Shown: positions 51,048 through 64,000 of the stretch, piece after piece
Layout of the letters: the number at the start of each line of letters is the position of its first letter
Position numbering within the stretch: position 1 is the stretch's first letter
Source: Rebecca billardiae RCC1528
Taxonomy: Eukaryota; Haptophyta
NCBI GenBank assembly: GCA_965240325.2
Contig: OZ251242.1
Location: 310,001-374,000, forward strand
Length of the DNA stretch: 64,000 bases
Reading direction: 5' to 3'
Made by a program: the position numbers and the translations under genes
Notes under the pieces: model-generated
The model's database searches: none
What the model was told of the DNA's origin: nothing
The model's input: the letters and a program-made list of their open reading frames with translations, nothing else

Positions 51048-52448
51048 TTATGCAGCCGTGGTCGGCGGCGGCAGCACCACCTCCGGGTGGAACGCCGGGC
51101 AGCGCTCCTTGAACGCGCACCAGTCGCACAGGGGGCCGGTCTTGGGCTCGAAGACGTGGGTCGCGGCGGCGCGCGAGATCTCGCGCGCCACCGCGAGCAG
51201 CTCCGCGCGCGTGCGCGCGAGCTCCGCCTCGGCGTGCGGCTGCTCCAGCACCGTCGGCCCCTGCAGATACAGCAGCCGCAGCCGCGCGGGCGTCTCGCCC
51301 AGCTGCTCGGATGCGAGGAGCGCATACACGCGCAGCTGAAAGAAGGCGTCGTCGAGGATGCGCGCGTTGGTGGCCTGCGCGTACTTGAGCGCGGGCGCCT
51401 TGCCCGTCTTGTAGTCCACCACCGCCAGCGCCCCGCCGTCCGCCTCCGACCTGTCCACGCGGTCGAGCACGCCGGTGAACGGCACAGGCGGCGCGGCGGG
51501 CGCGCTCGGGTCGGCCAGCTTGACGTTCAGCTTCTGCTCGAGGGCGACGGGCTCGAGCGCGGCGGGCGACTCGAGCTGCAGGTAGTTGACGAGGTACCCG
51601 CGCGTGCGCTCGAGCCACGCGCCCTCGCCCAGCTCGCTCGCGCGCACCGGCTCGGCGTAAAATCGCTTCGCGAGCAGCGCGCTCCACTCCCGGTCGAGCA
51701 GCCGCAGCAGCGACCCCTCGTCACGCTCGGCGGCGGGCAGCTCGTACAGGTGCTGCAGCGCGGCGTGCGCGGCGATGCCGACGGTCATCTCGGGCGAGGG
51801 CGGCGAGGGCAGCTTGTCCACGTACCGGAAGCGGAAGAGCAGCGCGCACTGCCGCCACGTGTCGATCGAGGACGGCGAGAAGGCGCGCGGCAGCCGCGCG
51901 GGCACTGGCTGCACGGCGGCCGGAGCGATGGCCGCGGCTTGGACGGGGGCGTGCGCGAGTGGCGGCGGCTGCTGCGGCGGGCGCGGGGGCTCCGGCGCCT
52001 GCTGCGCGACCACCGCCTCGGGTGCCGCCACAGCGGGCCCGGGCCCGGGCGCACCGGCCGCCGCGCCCGCGCCCGCGCCAGGCACAAGGGCGATCGCCCG
52101 ATCTGCGGCGAGCATGTTGAGGTGCGCCAGGACTGTGCGCGGATCGGCCTCGCCCGGCGGCAGCGCCCACGCGCGCTCGTCGGGCCGCCATCGGAAGCGC
52201 ATCTGCTTCAGCCCTTCCTTCACCGGGAACGTCGCGCCGCTCACGACGAGGCTGCCGTCGTCGCCGAGCGCGTACACAATCTCACGCGCGCTCGGCCGCG
52301 GCGCGCTGTTCGTCAGCGGCGTTGACGGCGGCGGCGCGGCCGACGCGAGTGCGAGCGCGCGGCGAGTGCTCCGCCAGGCCGAGCCGAGGCCCGCGAGCCG
52401 GGAGCCGTGCCACGTGAGCCCGCCGACGACGAGCGCGTTGAGCAGCAT
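51048..52448 (-). CDS. PD-(D/E)XK nuclease family protein (RecB/Cas4-like)
   Basis: Protein of 466 residues from ATG 52448. The upstream extension of the frame overlaps the eS4 gene and is rejected. The N terminus (LLNALVVGGLTWHGS then Arg/Ala-rich) looks like an organelle leader. Residues about 95-115 read VKEGLKQMRFRWRPDERAWAL, a small motif seen in DNA-transaction proteins. A Pro/Ala linker follows. The C-terminal half has the RecB-like nuclease fold: AFSPSSIDTWRQCALLFRFRY, GVLDRVDR, AVVDYKTGK (catalytic Asp and Lys) and a terminal Cys-rich CDWCAFKERC that may hold part of an iron-sulfur or zinc site. By family it is a DNA exonuclease; action in an organelle is inferred from the leader. 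Confidence 0.85.
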   Translation of the reverse strand: MLLNALVVGGLTWHGSRLAGLGSAWRSTRRALALASAAPPPSTPLTNSAPRPSAREIVYALGDDGSLVVSGATFPVKEGLKQMRFRWRPDERAWALPPGEADPRTVLAHLNMLAADRAIALVPGAGAGAAAGAPGPGPAVAAPEAVVAQQAPEPPRPPQQPPPLAHAPVQAAAIAPAAVQPVPARLPRAFSPSSIDTWRQCALLFRFRYVDKLPSPPSPEMTVGIAAHAALQHLYELPAAERDEGSLLRLLDREWSALLAKRFYAEPVRASELGEGAWLERTRGYLVNYLQLESPAALEPVALEQKLNVKLADPSAPAAPPVPFTGVLDRVDRSEADGGALAVVDYKTGKAPALKYAQATNARILDDAFFQLRVYALLASEQLGETPARLRLLYLQGPTVLEQPHAEAELARTRAELLAVAREISRAAATHVFEPKTGPLCDWCAFKERCPAFHPEVVLPPPTTAA

Positions 52449-52653
52449 GCCGCGGTGCACGCCGCGCGTGGCGCGTCCACCGGTGCGCTGTGCGTGACTG
52501 CGTGAGCACCGGTGGAGCAGAGTCCGGGGACTCTTGCAAGCTCCACAGTCCGGAGCACGGCCGCCATTGTTGCCCCCGGCACGTGGCACAGCCACAGCGT
52601 GGGGAGCTTGGGCTTGCGTGTAGCGCCCGCGTGTCGCTGCCAGTGCTGCGAGC
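52449..52653. promoter_or_regulatory. Divergent promoter region, nuclease and eS4
   Basis: 205 bases separate the start codons. This is a compact head-to-head pair of a housekeeping ribosomal gene and the nuclease. No motif was recognised. Confidence 0.45.
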
Positions 52654-53601
52654 ATGGGTGTGCGCGGGAGGAAGTGCGGGCTCAAGCGCATCAATGCGCC
52701 GAGGCACTGGATGCTCGACAAGATGGGCGGCGTGTGGGCCCCCAAGCCCTCGTCGGGCCCGCACAAGTCGCGCGAGTGCGTGCCGCTCATCGTGCTGCTC
52801 CGTAACCGGCTCAAGTACGCGCTCACGTATCACGAGGCGAAGATGATCGTGAAGCAGCGGCTCGTCTCGGTGGACGGCAAGGCGCGCACGGACATGCGCT
52901 ACCCGGCGGGCTTCATGGGTGCGCGCGCAGCCCGCGCAGACCGCCGCCCGCCGTGCGCAGCCTGCACGCGAGGGGACGCGCGCGCCTTGCGTGCCGCTCC
53001 GCTCCGCACGAGCGCTCACGCGCGCTCCGCGCCGCGGCACCTCGCGCCGCACGCCTCGCGCCGCCGACCGCGCGCGCGCGCAGACGTGGTGAGCTTGGAC
53101 AAGACGGATGAGCACTTCCGCCTGCTGTACGACGTGCGCGGCCGCTTCGCCATCCACCGCATCCAGGCGGAGGAGGCGAAGTACAAGCTGTGCCGCGTGC
53201 GCGAGGTGAAGGTCGGCGCCAAGAAGGTGCCGTACGTGGTCACGCACGACGGGCGCACGGTGCGGTACCCGGACCCGCAGATCAAGACGAACGACACGAT
53301 CAAGCTCGACATCGCCACGGGCAAGATCACCGACTTCTTCAAGTTCGAGTCGGGCAACCTGGCGATGGTGATCGGCGGCAAGAACACAGGGCGCGTGGGC
53401 GTGGTCACGCACCGCGAGCGCCACCCCGGCTCGTTCGAGATCGTGTACATCAAGGACACGAACGGCCACTCGTTCGCGACGCGGATGCAGTACGTCTTCG
53501 TCATCGGCAAGGGCAACCGCCCCTTCGTCTCGCTGCCCAAGAGCAAGGGCATCAAGCTCTCGATTGTCGAGCAGCGCGAGAAGCGCCCGCCCAAGAACTA
53601 G
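52654..53601 (+). CDS. RPS4: 40S ribosomal protein eS4
   Basis: Exons 52654-52918 and 53084-53601 join in phase 1 across a 165-base intron, giving 260 residues, close to the usual 263. It starts with the conserved [20 protein letters not shown]. The intron falls within [14 protein letters not shown], and removing it restores the conserved sequence exactly. The S4 RNA-binding motif, KOW-like region ([17 protein letters not shown]) and C-terminal conserved tail ([18 protein letters not shown]) are all present. It is a component of the small cytosolic ribosomal subunit. The intron is a multiple of three with no in-frame stop. Confidence 0.97.
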   Translation: MGVRGRKCGLKRINAPRHWMLDKMGGVWAPKPSSGPHKSRECVPLIVLLRNRLKYALTYHEAKMIVKQRLVSVDGKARTDMRYPAGFMGARAARADRRPPCAACTRGDARALRAAPLRTSAHARSAPRHLAPHASRRRPRARADVVSLDKTDEHFRLLYDVRGRFAIHRIQAEEAKYKLCRVREVKVGAKKVPYVVTHDGRTVRYPDPQIKTNDTIKLDIATGKITDFFKFESGNLAMVIGGKNTGRVGVVTHRERHPGSFEIVYIKDTNGHSFATRMQYVFVIGKGNRPFVSLPKSKGIKLSIVEQREKRPPKN

Positions 53602-54879
53602 GGCGCTCGCAGGCCGCTGCGGCCGCAGCGCGCGCTGCGGCCGCGGGCGCGGTGGCCGCGAGCGGCGGGCGTGGCGTGCGCGCCGGCGGCGGTGGCCGGC
53701 GTCGCCGGCAGCGCGAGCGGCGCGCCGAGCAGCTAATTCTGCGCGGTCGAGCGACTCCGCTGTGCACCTCGTGCTGTTGCGTTCGCCTCTGCCCGAGACG
53801 GGTGGCGGATGATCAACTTCACGTGCGTCTTTGTCGTTTCTGCTTCACGATTACAAAGTCTGCTGTTACCAGTCAGACGCGGGAAGAGTGGGACCGCCAT
53901 GCTCTGCTGCGACTCACTGACCAATGAAAGGCGCAGCACGCATATATATAATATTATATATATATATATTTATTTATTAATTTAGAGAGAGAGAGAGACC
54001 GCGTCAGAGACGGCCGTCAGATGTCGGAGATGAGCCGCCTGTCCCCGCCTGAGAGAGACCGTCAGAGAGTACAGACTACAGAGAGAGAGAGTCCGAGTCC
54101 GAGACGGAGAGACTGCCGCTAATCTGAAATCTGAGAGACGAGACAGAGACGAGAGAGACCGTGAACCGACGGACGACTCTGAATCGGATGGAGAGTCTGC
54201 CAGGCCCAGAGTCTCGTCACGGATCGACGATCTATACTATAGTGTCGATTTGACGCGCCTATTCCGTGTCATCTGACTTTACTGACTTAGCGCAATCACT
54301 CCGAAAGTTGCTCCGAAGTCATCAGAGGCTTATTATAATCACTGATATGCTGCGCGCTACTAGTGCCTAGTAATTAGTATACATCTAGCTCTCGGACAGC
54401 AGTGAGTTCATCACAGAGTGACGGAGTTGTACCGTGTACGACTCTAATATAAATACTGCTATATAAATACTGCTGCCTAGGCATCACTCCGCGGCACTCA
54501 CTGGGCCGAGTTTCAGTTGGCCGAAGGCGGATCCGCGGAGGCACCGTAGCCGCTCGGCTACTAGCAGTGAAGTCTGAGGATGGCAACTGACACTGTACAG
54601 TCGGTCTAAGTGTACACGGTCACGCTGCATGACTCTGACATATGCCGAGTCGCCAGTGGAACTCAGCACGATCGGCCCATCGGCATCGGGCACCATCCAT
54701 CGTCACCGTCGTCCTCCGTCGCCCACGAGTGACTCGATGTGAGCACGCGGCAGTGCAGGCTATCATGCTGATGCAGGCGACTGCGGCGGCGATCGCGCGC
54801 GAGCAGCGTCGCACCAGCCGGCGATGCGCCGCCGCCGGGCGACCTCTCGGCGCGGCGTGGCGGCGGTGCTCGGCGCGTG
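53602..54879. other. Convergent spacer with GA-rich microsatellite DNA
   Basis: 53602-53930 is GC-rich 3' flank. 53940-53985 is TA-rich. 53984-54160 is rich in GA repeats with AGAGAGA runs. The remainder, to the LETM1 stop codon at 54880, is balanced DNA with no supported gene. Confidence 0.7.
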
Positions 54880-61566
<6,687 letters not shown>

Positions 61567-61900
61567 CGATGATGTCTGCTGCTATAAGCTACATATGTAC
61601 AGGGTCCACGAACTACTGTACATGATGATGTCTCGCCTGACGAGCTGTGTGCAGCGTCTCGTATTCGTCGTCAGCTGAACTGACGGTGACAACTGTGTCA
61701 CGTACTACTACTGTCTGTACATCAGTTGACTAAGAATAAGAGACGCACACAGCTCAGGCAGGCGAGATGCATCGTACACGGCCGGACTGACGACGGCTTG
61801 AAAGAGCCGGATCGAGCGAGCGGCCGCCCGGTGGCAAAAGCTCCGCTCACCAAGCGGCCAGCTCAACGACCGGGCGTGCTCGACGGCTGTCCACTGCAGC
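61567..61900. other. Spacer containing a foldback element, upstream of the B3 gene
   Basis: The 334 bases between the ATM1-type gene and the B3-domain gene. Roughly half is the foldback element at 61616-61780, which therefore sits in the likely promoter of the B3 gene. Confidence 0.6.
61616..61780. mobile_element. Foldback (MITE-like) element, dispersed repeat copy 3
   Basis: The left arm (61631-61681, TCTCGCCTGACGAGCTGTGT...) and the right arm (61722-61767) are imperfect inverted repeats around a loop of about 40 bases. The stem extends weakly outward to TGTACATGATG / CATCGTACA. The right arm, read in reverse, is the same sequence as the dispersed repeats at 5160-5218 and 28421-28468, and the left arm is a more diverged copy. 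It has no coding capacity. A small non-autonomous mobile element is the simplest reading. Confidence 0.65.
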
Positions 61901-62365
61901 ATGTGCGCGCTCAAAGCGAATGAGATGCACGAGATCGAGTGGCTGCTCGAGATCCACCCGACCTCCCGCATCATCGTTTCCAAGCCGCTCACGACCTCCG
62001 ACCTCAGCCGGATCGGCCGTGTCGTCTTGCCCAAGGAAGACGCGCTCGTGGCCTTCGGTGAGGTCGCCGCGAGCGCCAAGCTCCAAGTGCGCGTGCGCGA
62101 CGTGTATCAGCGCGAGTTCACATTCGGGTACCGTGTGTGGCCCAACAACAACTCGACCATGCACGTGCTCGAAGGCATGCGGCCATTCTTCAACGCGGTC
62201 GGCGTGCAGCCGGACGACACGTTTGTGCTCGCGGTCGATGTCAACAACAACTTCCAGGTTGGCGTCATTCACGGCCCCTACGATCACAAGCAGCGAGCTC
62301 GCAAGAAGAAGAAGACCGGGGTGAAGGCGTATCCTCTGCTTCTGCCGCCGCCCGTCGTGGGCTAG
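61901..62365 (+). CDS. Small B3 DNA-binding domain protein
   Basis: Protein of 154 residues, single exon. It is almost entirely one B3 domain: KPLTTSDLSRIGRVVLPKED, LQVRVRDVYQREFTFGYRVW, PNNNSTMHVLEGMRPFF and VGVQPDDTFVLAVD match the plant ABI3/LAV-type B3 pattern (LTxSD...LPK, W/F-F-YR-WxNNxS-YVL-G, GD). A basic C-terminal cluster (KQRARKKKKTG) is a likely nuclear localisation signal. By family it binds DNA sequence-specifically as a transcription factor. No other domain is present, so it may act as a competitor or need partners. An upstream exon cannot be excluded. Confidence 0.8.
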   Translation: MCALKANEMHEIEWLLEIHPTSRIIVSKPLTTSDLSRIGRVVLPKEDALVAFGEVAASAKLQVRVRDVYQREFTFGYRVWPNNNSTMHVLEGMRPFFNAVGVQPDDTFVLAVDVNNNFQVGVIHGPYDHKQRARKKKKTGVKAYPLLLPPPVVG

Positions 62366-63921
62366 CTGTACCTGCGCAGTGGAAGCAAGTATTGTCTGCC
62401 GTCTCATGCATGCATGCGCCCGCGCGCGCGAGGGCTTTGCCCATTGTCATCGTCAGCTCTCAAATCTGGATCCGCTTGTGGCGCACATCGGCGAGGCGCG
62501 ACGTCACAGCAGAGTATGTGTGTGAGCAAAACGCGCCGCATGCGAGGAAGCCCGAGCCTTGGCCTCTTCTGCATGGCCCAATAATCGATCATTCAACGTC
62601 GACATGTTACGACATGTAGACATCTGCCGTTGGTGAACTGCGTGTGCAGGACCTATGGTGCAGGATTCACTCGCGAGCTCAAGTTTCGGCGGGTTGCTCG
62701 AACGGGTCGCCCCTGACAAATGCGATGATGACAAATGATGTGCGCTCTGTATAGCTCGTACTCTCTGATCCATCGGCGAAGGGCGCGAGGCATGCATGAT
62801 GACACCTGCATGGCTGCATAGAAGTACGTATGACAGCTATAGAGTGCCAATGTGCCAAATTGGCATTGATGTCCGTCTGACGTGAGAGTCAGCCTTGACA
62901 CCATTCGCTGATGACTGCGTGATGATGATGTTTCCGGATTGATGCGTCAGTCAGATGGTGATGTGCGTACAAGCGCATAACTAACGCGTTTCGAAGTTAT
63001 CGATCTTATTGACGATCTATAGCAGTAGACTGGACAGTGCAGCAGGCTACTCTTTCTCCCACTTCTTCCCAACTCGGGGCTCATCAATCGCATCAATGTC
63101 TGACTCCTGGCAATAAAGAGCTGGTGGAAGCAATTCAGACTCCCACCGTGTGCTGACTACTTAGTAGTCGAGTCGTGACTACTGTAATGTCAGTCACTGA
63201 GGCTCGCGGCACGCCTTTGACTGAGCAGTACTCTGTACCGGTTCGGGCGTGTACTGGTACACCAGGCGCTGATGATGATGATTGATGGAAACAGTGACAG
63301 TACAGGGATATGTCATGCGACTAGGATTCCTCTCAGTGAAAAGTTAAACTGCAGTCGCGGCCTGCACTGAATCATTATCATATGCCAGTCCCGACTGTCC
63401 GAGCGGGCTCGGGGTCTGACTGACCCGTGACCGGCTGACCGCGCCCGGCCCAACAATTATAAGCTCGTCGCGTACCGAGTCTGAGTCTCCCTCGAAGGCC
63501 CCGAAGAGCGGAACGGCAGGCTTGAAGCTCACAGACGAGGGCGGCGTGGGGCACTTGTGCAGAAAGCGCGCCTGTGCTTTCTAGGAATCTAGCGACTGGA
63601 GTGTCCACGCGGAACTCGTACACCAAGGGCGGTCGTACACCATCCCACAATCAGAGGATGCACAGGACATAGACTTGGGAGCCGGACCAGCCGGTGGAAG
63701 TGGTCGTGAGTTCGGAGGAGGTTCCACCTCTCAACTCCAGAAATCTCCCTGCCAGAAGATGAATGGGTACATCCGAAATCAGGCTTGATCAGCCAATGAG
63801 AAGCGCTCCTATAGTCACCCGGTGCACACACACGCACGTCATCAGCAACATGATTGGTCGCCCGGCAAAACGGTGCCGAGTTGAACAATAATCCTCGCAT
63901 CGCGGTTCGTGGCAAATACAT
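62366..63921. other. Gene-free right region
   Basis: Composition is near 50 percent GC with no supported gene. It contains short repeats such as GATGATGATG runs and several tiny ORFs without protein-like patterning. If the right-edge exon is real, 63921 leftward would be intron. Confidence 0.55.
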
Positions 63922-64000
63922 ACCTCGCGCGACGCCGCGGCCGAGCCGCGCGGGCGAGACCCGCCGCGACCTCCTCCGCCGTCCAAGGGATGCTCGCGCT
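63922..64000 (-). CDS. Possible partial exon running off the right edge
   Basis: The sequence becomes GC-rich here. On the minus strand it reads IPWTAEEVAAGLARAARPRR and ends with an excellent splice donor, GAG followed by GTATGTATTT. This suggests the end of an exon of a gene that starts outside the window. WTAEE faintly recalls SANT/Myb repeats but is too short to call. Confidence 0.35.

Noticed and set aside
52449-52826. N-terminal extension of the nuclease to 52826
   Set aside because: It overlaps eS4 on the opposite strand and is not protein-like. ATG 52448 gives a plausible leader.
63589-63921. 110-codon minus-strand ORF at the right edge
   Set aside because: It begins immediately after a strong splice donor in the same strand and is more likely intron sequence.

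Overview
This is a 64 kb stretch of a nuclear genome from a photosynthetic eukaryote, most likely a GC-rich microalga with a secondary plastid. A haptophyte-like organism is my best guess, but I cannot prove it without searches. The evidence is eukaryotic genes with short GC-rich GT-AG introns (donors often GTGCGCG, acceptors CAG), a cytosolic ribosomal protein eS4, mitochondrial LETM1 and ATM1-type proteins, a CRY-DASH photolyase-like protein, a bestrophin, and an RSH protein with a signal-peptide-plus-transit leader of the kind used for complex plastids. Coding DNA is extremely GC-rich. Long gene-free stretches are much more AT-rich and full of simple repeats. No bacterial operons, phage genes or CRISPR arrays are present.

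Layout. 1-9.6 kb: a CAP-LIM protein and a duplicated multi-pass membrane protein, then tandem-repeat DNA. 9.7-15.1 kb: a TAP-like ABC transporter divergent from a double-PH protein. 15.1-21.5 kb: AT-rich DNA, a hybrid histidine kinase and one unknown gene. 21.9-31.8 kb: an RSH (ppGpp synthetase family) gene whose reading frame runs on into an LHC-like chlorophyll-binding-type module, then a TMEM151-like gene. The LHC-like module and the TMEM151-like gene are both duplicated downstream as a segmental tandem copy. In that copy the LHC part is headless and frameshifted, and a broken mobile-element gene has replaced a TA microsatellite. 32-35 kb: a TA-flanked MITE-like element and a large inverted repeat. 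35-45.6 kb: a sulfotransferase divergent from a bestrophin, a glycyl-tRNA synthetase, CRY-DASH and a CAMK-like kinase. 46-64 kb: a sulfatase, a PD-(D/E)XK nuclease divergent from eS4, LETM1 divergent from an ATM1-type ABC transporter, a foldback element, and a small B3-domain protein. A likely gene edge runs off the right end.

The genes do not form one pathway, but several themes recur. Four tightly spaced divergent pairs suggest shared promoters. One of them joins two mitochondrial inner-membrane proteins (LETM1 and ATM1). The most unusual item is the RSH-LHC arrangement, which would tie alarmone synthesis to a thylakoid-type membrane module if transcript data confirm the join.
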